DNA of 9,098 nt from Clostridia bacterium (GCA_012515365.1 JAAYYM010000135.1:1-9098); one strand, 5' to 3'. Numbered from the stretch's first letter, positions 1 to 6,982 are shown. Notes: a model not told the origin generated them from the sequence alone. Program-made: numbers and translations.

Positions 1-1170
1 GGGCTTCCCGTGCCGGAAATTGAAAAGAGGATTGAATATGCGGTCAGTCAGCTTCATATAGAGGAACTGTTAGGGCGCAGCCTGTTTCAGTTGAGTGGCG
101 GTGAGAAACAAAAGATTGCATGCGCCAGCGTGGCTGCAGCCTGTTCTGAAATCATTGTGCTGGATGAGCCGTCATCTAATCTTGATATTTATGCAATTGA
201 GGACTTGAAAGAGATTCTATCAAAGTGGAAGCAGCAGGGAAAGACGATTATCATTGCAGAACACAGATTGCACTTTTTGCGAAATCTTGCTGACCGCATG
301 ATTGTGATGGACAAAGGAGAGATTGTAAAGGAATTAAATCAAAGGGAAATCCTGAAACTAAGCGTGGAAGATACAGGAAGAATGGGGATTCGTCCGCTTA
401 GAATGGAGGAACTTCATTGCACAGGCGACAGAGGTGACAGCAGGAAGCATGATATTTCATTGAATGGCATTTCTTACCATTATCCCGGTACGAAAAAGGG
501 AATACAGATTGATCGGATTGCAGTCGGAGAAGGTGCTGTTGTGGCTGTTATTGGTCACAATGGAGCAGGAAAGTCAACCTTTGCAAAATGTCTGTGTGGA
601 CTTGAGAAAAAGTGTCGGGGAAACTTATGTATCAATGAAAAATGCTATCGCTCAAAGGAACGTCTCAGAAATTGTTATCTGGTCATGCAGGATGTGAACC
701 ATCAGTTATTTACTGAAAGTGTACTTGACGAGGTATTGCTCAGTCTGAATGAAGATGATAGGGAGGAACATCAAAAAGAGGAAGCAGCAAAAGAAATTCT
801 TAGGGATATGGATTTGCTGGAATATGCGCAGGCACATCCTATGGCACTGTCTGGTGGACAGAAACAACGGTGTGCAATTGCCTCTGCTATGGCATCGGGA
901 CGAAAAATCATCTTGTTTGATGAACCAACCAGCGGACTGGATTACCGTCATATGAATCAAGTGGCGGCAAATTTGCGAAAACTTGGTGAGATGGGAAAAA
1001 CGGTTTTTGTAATCACACATGATTTGGAACTGATCATGAAATGCTGTACCGATATTCTGCATTTGGAAAACGGAACAGTAGAAGAATTCTATCCGTTGAA
1101 TCAACAAAACGAAGCGCATATTCAGGCATTTTCAGGAATGGGAAGGAAGCCTGAAACAAAGGAGGAGTAA
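1..1170 (+). CDS. ECF-type tandem ABC ATPase, 5' partial
   Basis: Cytoplasmic energizing subunit of an energy-coupling-factor type importer, with two ATPase domains in one chain. The frame is open from base 1, so the gene begins upstream; the GTG at 10 is only the first internal start-type codon and is not the real start. Numbering from that codon, the first domain lacks its Walker A (outside the window) but keeps the signature LSGGE (28-32), Walker B with LDEPSSNLD (51-59) and an AEH H-loop (83-85). The second domain is complete: Walker A GHNGAGKST (182-190), Q-loop Q227, signature LSGGQ (280-284), Walker B IILFDEP (300-306) and H337. LDEPSSNLD and FDEPTSGLD are typical of the CbiO/EcfA/YkoD group. 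An S component and a CbiQ-like T component are expected upstream. The stop lies 5 bases before the next gene, which implies an operon. The substrate cannot be read from this subunit. Confidence 0.92.
   Translation, partial: GLPVPEIEKRIEYAVSQLHIEELLGRSLFQLSGGEKQKIACASVAAACSEIIVLDEPSSNLDIYAIEDLKEILSKWKQQGKTIIIAEHRLHFLRNLADRMIVMDKGEIVKELNQREILKLSVEDTGRMGIRPLRMEELHCTGDRGDSRKHDISLNGISYHYPGTKKGIQIDRIAVGEGAVVAVIGHNGAGKSTFAKCLCGLEKKCRGNLCINEKCYRSKERLRNCYLVMQDVNHQLFTESVLDEVLLSLNEDDREEHQKEEAAKEILRDMDLLEYAQAHPMALSGGQKQRCAIASAMASGRKIILFDEPTSGLDYRHMNQVAANLRKLGEMGKTVFVITHDLELIMKCCTDILHLENGTVEEFYPLNQQNEAHIQAFSGMGRKPETKEE
1161..1167 (+). promoter_or_regulatory. Shine-Dalgarno for first fused ABC gene
   Basis: GGAGGAG lies 8 bases before the ATG at 1176, inside the last codons of the upstream ATPase gene. 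It fixes the start of the downstream gene and indicates coupled translation. Confidence 0.8.
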
Positions 1171-1175
1171 CTAAC

Positions 1176-2918
1176 ATGAAACAAAAAAGCCCGTTACTAA
1201 GAATATGGGAACTGGGAGAAAGAAAGCATGCGGCATTAATCCGCGCCATTATCATGGCACTGATTGGCGTCGTGTGCGGTATTGCACCGTTTATTGCAGC
1301 AGCGCAGGTCATCATCGGTGTTGTGCAAAATCAAAAGGAATTATCCTATTATCTGGTGTGGTGTCTGATTGGACTGATTGGTTATGTGATGCGCACGTTG
1401 TTTTATAATTTGGCGCTGTCGGTTTCCCATGAAGCAACATTTTCAATTTTAAAGGATATCCGACAGAGGATCCTTGAAAAATTGCCGAAACTTCCGCTTG
1501 GTACGGTTATGGATATTTCCGGCGGTCGTATGAAACAGATCATCGTGGATCAGGTGGAGAGTATGGAGACGACACTTGCCCATCTGCTTCCGGAGATGAC
1601 TTCGAATCTCATCGGACCACTTTGTGTTGTGATTTATCTGTTTATTCTGGACTGGCGCATGGCTTTGATTTCGTTGATTTCCATTCCGGTGGGCATGGCA
1701 TTTATGATGACTGTCATGGGTGGTTACGGAAAGGATTTTGAAGGTGCGGTTCAAACAACACAGGCAATGAATGAGACAATCGTAGAATACATAGGCGGTA
1801 TTGAGGTCATCAAAGCATTTAATCAGGGAAAACATTCCTATGAGAAATTTTCTGACCGCGTATTGGCAAATGCCTCTTACTACTATAACTGGATGAAACG
1901 CTGCCAGTTCAAGATGTCTCTTTCGTATGCAATTGCACCGACCACACTGATCACGGTACTTCCGCTTGGATGGCTGCTTTATCGAAGTGGTACATTGAGT
2001 GTGGAAACTTTTCTGACCTGTATTATTTTATCATTGAGCATTGCAGGCCCCTTATTGGCAGCAATGGGATTTGTGGATAATCTGGCTAAGATTACTACAA
2101 CCGTAGGTGCTGTAGATGAAATCCTGAATGGGGAAGAGCAGCAGCATACGGACATCCGGGCAACACTCGGAGAACCTGATATTGAAATGAAAGATGTATG
2201 CTTTTCCTATCATGAAGAAACCAAAATCCTGCATGAGGTCAGTCTGAAAATTCCGGCAGGCACTATGACAGCACTGGTCGGACCGTCGGGCGGAGGTAAA
2301 TCCACCATCGCAAAATTGATTGCAGGCTTTTGGGATGTGAAAAGAGGAACTATCACCCTTGGAGGTGAGGCGGAGAAGAACATTCCGTTAGAGCAGTTAT
2401 ATGATCAGGTGGCATTTGTATCACAGGACAATTATTTATTTGATGATACCGTGCGAGAAAATATCCGCATGGGAAGAATAACGGCAACGGATGCAGAGAT
2501 AGAAGCAGTGGCAAAAGCCGCAGGCTGTGATGATCTGATTCAGAATCTGGAGAACGGTTATGATACAAGAGTCGGAGGCGGCGGAACGCATCTGTCAGGT
2601 GGCGAGCGTCAGAGAATTGCAATTGCAAGGGCAATGTTAAAGGATGCCAAAGTGATTATTCTGGATGAAGCGACAGCCTACATTGATCCGGAAAATGAAG
2701 CAGTGATTCAGCGTGCGGTTGCGAATCTGATTCAGGGCAAAACAGTTATCGTGATCGCCCACAGACTTTCGACCATCACAGATGCAGACCAGATTGTGGT
2801 CGTGAAGGAAGGTACAATCGAGGCTACGGGAACGCATGAAGAACTGCTGACCGGATGTCCTCTGTATCAGAAGATGTGGCGGGCACATATGGGAATCAAG
2901 GAGGGTGATGCAGCATGA
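1176..2918 (+). CDS. ABC transporter, fused permease and ATPase (half transporter A)
   Basis: A 580-residue inner-membrane half transporter. Residues about 20-310 form the six-helix exporter-fold membrane domain; hydrophobic stretches are near 22-50, 58-82, 142-160, 163-182, 250-270 and 278-298. Residues about 335-575 are the ATPase: A-loop Y345, Walker A GPSGGGKST (369-377), Q417, signature LSGGE (473-477), Walker B VIILDE (493-498) with the catalytic Glu, and H529. The loop before the signature reads VGGGG rather than the VGERG common in drug exporters, and the D-loop is followed by DPENE. I associate these features with the IrtA/IrtB and YbtP/YbtQ branch that imports iron-siderophore complexes despite the exporter fold. 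It overlaps the next gene by 4 bases, so the two probably form a heterodimer. Direction and cargo are inferred; multidrug export is the main alternative. Confidence 0.93.
   Translation: MKQKSPLLRIWELGERKHAALIRAIIMALIGVVCGIAPFIAAAQVIIGVVQNQKELSYYLVWCLIGLIGYVMRTLFYNLALSVSHEATFSILKDIRQRILEKLPKLPLGTVMDISGGRMKQIIVDQVESMETTLAHLLPEMTSNLIGPLCVVIYLFILDWRMALISLISIPVGMAFMMTVMGGYGKDFEGAVQTTQAMNETIVEYIGGIEVIKAFNQGKHSYEKFSDRVLANASYYYNWMKRCQFKMSLSYAIAPTTLITVLPLGWLLYRSGTLSVETFLTCIILSLSIAGPLLAAMGFVDNLAKITTTVGAVDEILNGEEQQHTDIRATLGEPDIEMKDVCFSYHEETKILHEVSLKIPAGTMTALVGPSGGGKSTIAKLIAGFWDVKRGTITLGGEAEKNIPLEQLYDQVAFVSQDNYLFDDTVRENIRMGRITATDAEIEAVAKAAGCDDLIQNLENGYDTRVGGGGTHLSGGERQRIAIARAMLKDAKVIILDEATAYIDPENEAVIQRAVANLIQGKTVIVIAHRLSTITDADQIVVVKEGTIEATGTHEELLTGCPLYQKMWRAHMGIKEGDAA
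2898..2917 (+). promoter_or_regulatory. Shine-Dalgarno and ATGA stop-start overlap
   Basis: AAGGAGGGTG (2898-2907) precedes the ATG at 2915, whose last two bases form the TGA stop of the upstream gene. Translational coupling of this kind is typical when two subunits are needed in equal amounts. Confidence 0.8.
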
Positions 2919-4648
2919 TAGAAGCAATCAGAAAGATATGGCGTTTTTCAGGCGATGAAGTAAAGAATATCAATAAGTCAGTTTTTTTCTGTTTTGTGAA
3001 TGCAATTCTACGCATGATGGAAATCGGAGCAATTTATATAGTGATACAGGCAGTTTTGGAGAAAAAGGCAGGCGCGGGGACTACCCTGCTTGCATTAGCA
3101 CTCGTACTGGTCAGTATATTGGGAACGGCTGTCACCAAGAACTTCTCACAGCTGGAGCAGACACACGCCGGATATTTTATGGCGGCAAATAAGAGAATTG
3201 ATATTGCAAACCGTATGAAAAGCGTGCCAATGGGATATTTCAATGAAAACAGTTTGGGAGAACTCACAGGTGTCTCTACGACGGTACTGGAAAATATTGA
3301 AACAATTGCGCCTATGGTGTTAGTTGGCATTCTGAGCGGCCTCATTAATGCGGTTGTCTTTGCACTGATGATTCTCTGCTGGGATTTTAGAATCGGCATC
3401 ATTGTGTCAGTCGGAAATTTGCTTTATTTGCTGATTACTTCCCGCATGGAGAAGAAATCCAGGACACTTGCACCTCATCGTCAGAAATCAGAAGCAATGC
3501 TGGTAAGTGCTGTCCTTGAGTATGTACAGGGAATGAGTGTAGTCAAATCATTTAATCTTGCCGGAAAGGGTGACAGGACACTGCAGGATGCACTGGAATA
3601 TAACCGCAAGAGTAACCTTGGTATGGAGCGGCTGTTTACCCCATACATGATCGTACAGGGAATCTTACTGCGAATGTTTAGTATTGGTATGATTCTTGTG
3701 GCAGTTATTTTTCATATAAACGGTACTATGAGTACTGCAAATACACTGATGACAATCATTATGTCGTTCCTTGTATTTGCACAGATTGAATCTGCCGGAA
3801 GCGGACTTTCCCTACTGCGTCTGGTCAGCAGTTCCATTGACCATACACAGCAGATGGATGACATTCCACAGCTTGATGAAAAGGGAAAAATGATTCTGCC
3901 GAAGGAGCATACCATTGAAATGGAGAGCGTGTCTTTTTCATACGATCATAAGGAAATCCTGCATGATGTATCGCTGGTGATTCCGGATAAGACCACCACC
4001 GCTGTAATCGGACCATCGGGAAGTGGTAAGACTACGCTGACCAATCTGATTGCACGGTTCTGGGATGTGGACAGCGGCTGTATCAAAATCGGCGGACAGG
4101 ATATCAGAAATTATACGCTGGAATCCCTAATGGATCAGATCAGTATGGTGTTTCAGAATGTCTATCTGTTTGCTGATACAATCGAAAATAACATTAAGTT
4201 CGGAAAGCCGGATGCAACGCATGAAGAAGTGGTGGAAGCAGCAAGAAAGGCATGCTGCGAAGAATTTATTGAAAGTCTGCCGGATGGATATCAGACAATC
4301 ATAGGCGAGGGCGGTGCCAGTCTGTCCGGTGGCGAGAAGCAGCGATTGTCAATTGCGAGGGCCATGTTAAAAGACGCTCCGATTGTTATTTTGGACGAAG
4401 CCACTGCAAATGTAGACCCGGAAAATGAAGATCAGTTACAGAAAGCAATCGAGGCGCTGACCCATGATAAGACGATTATTATGATTGCACACAGACTAAA
4501 GACGGTGCGAAATGCAGACCAGATATTAGTAGTGGATGACGGCAGAATCGTACAAAGAGGCAGTCATGAAGAATTAATGAAGCAGACTGGAATCTACGCA
4601 AACTTCGTACAGGAAAGAAAAGAAGCGGCAAGCTGGAAGATTGCTTGA
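2915..4648 (+). CDS. ABC transporter, fused permease and ATPase (half transporter B)
   Basis: A 577-residue partner of the preceding gene with the same layout: a membrane domain over about residues 20-310, with hydrophobic stretches near 22-47, 56-74, 131-155, 158-176, 246-267 and 275-297, then an ATPase. ATPase motifs are Walker A GPSGSGKTT (366-374), Q414, signature LSGGE (470-474), Walker B IVILDE (490-495) and H526. The pre-signature loop is IGEGG and the D-loop region reads NVDPENE, again like the iron-chelate importing branch. Both half transporters keep a catalytic Glu, an H-loop His and a canonical signature, so neither nucleotide site looks degenerate, unlike many heterodimeric multidrug exporters. 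It is the last gene before a strong terminator. A heterodimeric importer of a metal chelate or tetrapyrrole energized beside an ECF module is my preferred reading; export is not excluded. Confidence 0.93.
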   Translation: MIEAIRKIWRFSGDEVKNINKSVFFCFVNAILRMMEIGAIYIVIQAVLEKKAGAGTTLLALALVLVSILGTAVTKNFSQLEQTHAGYFMAANKRIDIANRMKSVPMGYFNENSLGELTGVSTTVLENIETIAPMVLVGILSGLINAVVFALMILCWDFRIGIIVSVGNLLYLLITSRMEKKSRTLAPHRQKSEAMLVSAVLEYVQGMSVVKSFNLAGKGDRTLQDALEYNRKSNLGMERLFTPYMIVQGILLRMFSIGMILVAVIFHINGTMSTANTLMTIIMSFLVFAQIESAGSGLSLLRLVSSSIDHTQQMDDIPQLDEKGKMILPKEHTIEMESVSFSYDHKEILHDVSLVIPDKTTTAVIGPSGSGKTTLTNLIARFWDVDSGCIKIGGQDIRNYTLESLMDQISMVFQNVYLFADTIENNIKFGKPDATHEEVVEAARKACCEEFIESLPDGYQTIIGEGGASLSGGEKQRLSIARAMLKDAPIVILDEATANVDPENEDQLQKAIEALTHDKTIIMIAHRLKTVRNADQILVVDDGRIVQRGSHEELMKQTGIYANFVQERKEAASWKIA

Positions 4649-4747
4649 TTTGGAATTAAAAGGGCAAGCAGTTATAAGGAATACAAAAATTGAATATCAA
4701 AGTATGCAGTCTGGGTATTAGACATTCCATTGGGCTAATTTTAAAAT

Positions 4748-4777
4748 AAAAGACGTACAAAAGGGGTACGTCTTTTT
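4748..4777 (+). terminator. Intrinsic terminator of the ABC operon
   Basis: Perfect 11-bp stem, left arm AAAAGACGTAC (4748-4758) and right arm GTACGTCTTTT (4766-4776), with a 7-base loop and a T run to 4777. It lies about 100 bases after the last ABC gene; nothing recognisable was seen in 4649-4747. Confidence 0.93.
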
Positions 4778-5023
4778 CTGATGGCATTTCAGGTCACAGG
4801 TGATAAATATCATGAATGGCTGGGAGCCGGAATGCTTCTGATATTTTGTACAGTTCAATATCTGAATGCTGTATTTGAAGAAAAGAAGAAATTGATTCCT
4901 GCCTTTGGAACACAATATGAAGCGTATATGAAACATGTACCTCATATGATGCTTCGAAGTTGGGAGAAGATTTTGCTGATATTAGCATTGGTAATTCAAA
5001 GTATAGGATTTTTTATAAAATAA
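4772..5023 (+). pseudogene. Chimeric membrane-protein fragment: DUF4405-like start, ICMT-like end
   Basis: An open frame of about 80 codons from ATG 4781 that does not look like one family. Residues 3-22 (FQVTGDKYHEWLGAGMLLIF) resemble the middle of DUF4405 membrane proteins, whose preceding helix often ends with LLMAFQVTG; here LFL, encoded by the T-run of the preceding terminator, stands in that place. Residues about 33-50 (EEKKKLIPAFGTQYEAYMK) resemble the C-terminal end of isoprenylcysteine carboxyl methyltransferase (ICMT)-like proteins, followed by one more hydrophobic helix. No ribosome binding site precedes the ATG, because the terminator arm is there. I read it as a scar left by one or two deletions that joined pieces of two genes. 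Family assignments are from motif memory and would need profile searches; a genuine small membrane protein is possible but less likely. Confidence 0.5.
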
Positions 5024-5042
5024 TATAAATTGACATTTTTAT

Positions 5043-5102
5043 ATAGCTAAAGTACATATTACTAAAGATTGATTTAGTAAATTGTACTTTAGCTATTTTT
5101 TT
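5043..5102 (+). terminator. Long hairpin terminator
   Basis: Two 24-base arms (5043-5066 and 5073-5096) are complementary at 22 of 24 positions, with a central 2-base mismatch, a 6-base loop GATTGA and seven T from 5096 to 5102. It lies 20 bases after the stop of the chimeric fragment. The arms are AT-rich and longer than usual. There is no matching A-run on the left side, so it probably works only on the + strand. Confidence 0.8.
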
Positions 5103-5151
5103 ACTGAAAAGAATATGATTATTCAAACTTGATTTTGAAATAAGAAAAAAC

Positions 5152-5179
5152 TTCACAAATATTTATTTGGTGTTATAAT
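5152..5179 (+). promoter_or_regulatory. Promoter with extended -10
   Basis: -35 TTCACA (5152-5157), a 16-base spacer and a perfect -10 TATAAT (5174-5179), preceded by TG at 5171-5172 to give the extended TGnTATAAT form. The predicted start of transcription is near 5186, inside the palindromic box that follows. It now drives a truncated methyltransferase and probably the HMA gene. Confidence 0.75.
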
Positions 5180-5188
5180 ATAAAAGAG

Positions 5189-5202
5189 TTAGGCAAAACT
5201 AA
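5189..5202 (+). promoter_or_regulatory. Putative DtxR/IdeR-type operator TTAG-N6-CTAA
   Basis: TTAG and CTAA are separated by 6 bases and start 10 bases after the -10 hexamer, over the predicted +1. The known IdeR consensus TTAGGTTAGSCTAACCTAA contains two overlapping TTAG-N6-CTAA units. The same box occurs at the same distance in the feo promoter at 8498. Iron or manganese repression is inferred; the regulator is not in the window. Confidence 0.45.
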
Positions 5203-5230
5203 TCAAAAAAATAAGATAAAATCCACAACG

Positions 5231-5671
5231 GTGGTAATCAATAGTACAGGAATTGATTTGTCGGAACATATGATTCATGTTGCAAAGAAAAAGGAAATGC
5301 CCAATGTTAATTTTGTGGTGGGCGATTGTGAAAATCTACCTTTTGACACTGACAGTTTTGATGTAGTAACCTGCTCCATGAGTTTTCATCATTATCCGAA
5401 TCCGGAAGATTTTTTTCATAGTTTATCTAGAGTCTTAAGACCGGGAGGAAGATTCATACTAAGAGATATGGCTTCAAAGAGTCGCTTTATGATGTGGTTT
5501 TTCAACCATGTCGAGATACCTTTGTTTAATATACTTTGCAAAAAAGGGGATGTCCACACTTACACTAGAGAGGATATACAGAAACTATGCAGGGACAGTG
5601 GATTAAAACTAGAATCCTATGAGGTACGCGAAGGATTCCGCCTACACTGCGTTGTTCGGAAAGTAAAATAA
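5231..5671 (+). pseudogene. N-terminally truncated class I SAM methyltransferase
   Basis: About 146 residues matching the middle and end of a Methyltransf_11/UbiE-like enzyme: GIDLSEHM (7-14, the acidic strand-2 end), GDCENLPF (31-38), FDVVTCSMSFHH (43-54) and LRPGGRFILRD (69-79). The glycine-rich SAM-binding motif I that should lie about 20-25 residues before GIDLSEHM is absent, so the normal N-terminus is missing and catalysis is unlikely. The frame is open upstream without an ATG; GTG 5231 is the first possible start, and TTG 5258 or ATG 5270 are internal alternatives. The GGTGG at 5230-5234 looks like a decayed ribosome binding site whose start codon has gone, placing a deletion junction near 5240-5250. 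The fragment is transcribed from the promoter at 5152-5179 and is followed by the HMA gene. It could be expressed as a stable fragment, but I see no argument for function. Confidence 0.7.
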
Positions 5672-5704
5672 TGAATGAAAAATAATGAATGAAAAATAAT
5701 GAAT
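5667..5704 (+). repeat. 14-base tandem repeat
   Basis: Two perfect copies of AATAATGAATGAAA (5667-5680, 5681-5694) and a third copy matching its first 10 bases. The stop codon of the truncated methyltransferase is in the first copy. It is AT-rich and likely arose by slippage. Confidence 0.85.
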
Positions 5705-5726
5705 AAACACTAAGGAGTGAACGGTC

Positions 5727-5960
5727 ATGTATGAAATAAAAATCAATATCAACGGAATGGCATGTTCAATGTGTGAAGCACATATGAACGATACTTTCAG
5801 AAATGCATTTCAGGTGAAAAAGGTTTCATCGTCACATAAGAAAGAACAGACTGTGATTTTAACAGAGGATGATATTCTAGATGAGAAACTAAAAGAGATT
5901 GTTGAAAAGACAGGCTATGAATTTGTATCTGCCGAACATTGCATTTATCAAAAGAAATGA
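5727..5960 (+). CDS. Orphan HMA (heavy-metal-associated) domain protein
   Basis: A 77-residue cytoplasmic protein with the ferredoxin-like HMA fold of copper chaperones and P-type ATPase metal-binding domains. The metal-binding loop is GMACSMC (10-16) with Cys13 and Cys16, continuing as EAH (17-19). The rest (an SSHKKEQTVIL strand near 34-45, then a helix and TGYEFVSAE near 62-70) follows the usual order and length. The MCEAH form recurs, as far as I recall, in small Clostridia proteins not encoded beside a copper ATPase; none is seen here either. AAGGAG at 5712-5717 sits 9 bases before the ATG. It probably shares the metal-responsive promoter at 5152. The role could be metal delivery or metal/tetrapyrrole handling for the nearby transporters; the bound metal cannot be told from sequence. 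Confidence 0.85.
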   Translation: MYEIKININGMACSMCEAHMNDTFRNAFQVKKVSSSHKKEQTVILTEDDILDEKLKEIVEKTGYEFVSAEHCIYQKK

Positions 5961-6060
5961 TTTTCACGTTATAACGAAAGGTATTAGAATGGAACTGTTG
6001 GAACGAAAAAAATGGAACGGTTATTTACTCTTGGGGAGATGAATGTGATATGAAATATGG

Positions 6061-6074
6061 ATCCTAATTAGGAT
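6061..6074. promoter_or_regulatory. Perfect 14-bp palindrome upstream of a methyltransferase
   Basis: ATCCTAATTAGGAT is its own reverse complement. It overlaps a possible -10 (TACAAT, 6074-6079), but no convincing -35 is present. It lies 48 bases before the methyltransferase start and could be a regulator site. The intergenic region 5961-6121 otherwise holds only a short CGTTATAACG palindrome (5967-5976). Confidence 0.3.
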
Positions 6075-6121
6075 ACAATGCAAAAATAAAATGATTAAAT
6101 ATTCAAGAGAGAGGTGGAAAC

Positions 6122-6724
6122 ATGTTTTGGGATCAAGTAGCTGTATTTTATGATTTTTTTGAAGATTTTTATAACGGAAAAGTAAACAGAGAACTGTGCA
6201 AAAGAGTAAAAGATTTGATTTGCGCAGAGGACAAGGTGCTGGAGTGCGCCTGTGGAACGGGAATGCTGAGTAAGCATATAGGTGCAAAATGTGAAAAATT
6301 AATTGCAACGGATTTTGCAGTTGGAATGTTAAAGCAGGCAAAGAAAAATTGTTCACATCTAAAAAATGTTCAAATTTGCGAAGCAAATATTATGGAACTT
6401 TCTTATGAATCGAACAGCTTTGATAAGGTGGTTGCCGGAAATGTGATTCATTTACTGGATCATCCGAAAATGGCATTAAAGGAACTTGAAAGAGTATGTA
6501 AACCTGAAGGAAAAATCATTATACCCACTTATGTGAATAAGCAAAACAGTGGAAAACCAAATTGGCTTGTAAAAGCAATCGGAAAAGCCGGAGCAGACTT
6601 TAAAGGTCAATTTAATTATGAAACCTATCAAAGGTTTTTTGAAAATTGTGGTTATAACAATGCAGAATATTCCATTGTGGAAGGAAAAATTCCATGTGCA
6701 ATTGCAGTGATCACAAAACAGTAA
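6122..6724 (+). CDS. Class I SAM-dependent methyltransferase
   Basis: A complete 200-residue soluble methyltransferase of the UbiE/Methyltransf_11 type. Motif I VLECACGTG (39-47) is the SAM-binding loop, with Glu41 where many members have Asp. The acidic residue at the end of strand 2 is Asp64 (ATDFAVGML), GNVIHLLDHP (106-115) follows strand 4, and PEGKIIIPTY (128-137) is the post-motif III strand. The length is normal and no frame damage is visible. GAGGTG at 6111-6116 precedes the ATG by 5 bases. The gene is visibly AT-richer than the ABC genes, suggesting a separate origin. It stands alone between the HMA gene and an AAA remnant, and the acceptor substrate is unknown. A link to metal, tetrapyrrole or small-molecule methylation is only suggested by the neighbours. 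Confidence 0.88.
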   Translation: MFWDQVAVFYDFFEDFYNGKVNRELCKRVKDLICAEDKVLECACGTGMLSKHIGAKCEKLIATDFAVGMLKQAKKNCSHLKNVQICEANIMELSYESNSFDKVVAGNVIHLLDHPKMALKELERVCKPEGKIIIPTYVNKQNSGKPNWLVKAIGKAGADFKGQFNYETYQRFFENCGYNNAEYSIVEGKIPCAIAVITKQ

Positions 6725-6815
6725 GATAATCGTACACGATTTCCAATATGAATAAGTTGGGTATCTTTGACTTGTTGATGTTAAGTCTATTTCGTGAAAA
6801 AGTGGAGAATAAGAT

Positions 6816-6844
6816 TTGCGAATTTCGGTCATACAAGTTATAAT
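6816..6844 (+). promoter_or_regulatory. Promoter of the AAA ATPase remnant
   Basis: TTGCGA (6816-6821), a 17-base spacer and a perfect TATAAT (6839-6844). It is followed by AGGAG (6854-6858), 9 bases before the ATG at 6868. This is the only good promoter seen between the methyltransferase and the MATE gene. The stretch 6725-6815 holds only two small inverted repeats (AATCGT/ACGATT at 6728-6741; GACTT/AAGTC at 6769-6787). Confidence 0.6.
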
Positions 6845-6867
6845 AAGGCTTGTAGGAGTTGCTTGCA

Positions 6868-6976
6868 ATGGTTTTTAAACGTAAGATATATGATAAAATG
6901 TTGGAGTGGAAGAAACTGGCTCGCGGAGAGGCAGCGTTGATGATTTAAGGTTCATCGGAGGGTTAATAGACTGGAT
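6868..6976 (+). pseudogene. AAA-family ATPase remnant (N-terminus only)
   Basis: The first 26 codons encode a peptide with KRKIYDKMLEWKK and then GEAALMI, which matches the N-terminus of the common Clostridia AAA ATPases (DUF4143-associated type), normally about 400 or more residues, whose next residues are EGARRVGKS, the P-loop. Here the expected Glu codon is TAA (6946-6948). The following bases read GS, then after a one-base shift RRVNRLDSI, so the P-loop is still recognisable but has lost its Gly-Lys. Nothing more of the gene follows before the terminator at 6983. It is therefore a remnant with one nonsense mutation, one frameshift, P-loop substitutions and a large deletion. The family call is from memory of the motif; confidence is good for the first 26 codons and lower for the shifted part. 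Confidence 0.65.
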
Positions 6977-6982
6977 TCTATT

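Noticed and set aside
706..1119. Minus-strand open frame of about 137 codons
   Set aside because: It lies wholly antisense to the second ATPase domain, whose motifs are all intact; no ribosome site or recognisable family.
1449..1835. Minus-strand open frame of about 128 codons
   Set aside because: Antisense to the membrane domain of the first fused ABC gene; the composition (His/Cys rich) is typical of shadow frames.
5667..5704. Tandem repeat considered as a CRISPR or regulatory repeat array
   Set aside because: The 14-base units have no spacers and low complexity; simple slippage explains it.
6476..6868. Minus-strand open frame spanning the methyltransferase 3' end and intergenic DNA
   Set aside because: It overlaps a good + strand gene and a + strand promoter; the protein has no domain pattern.
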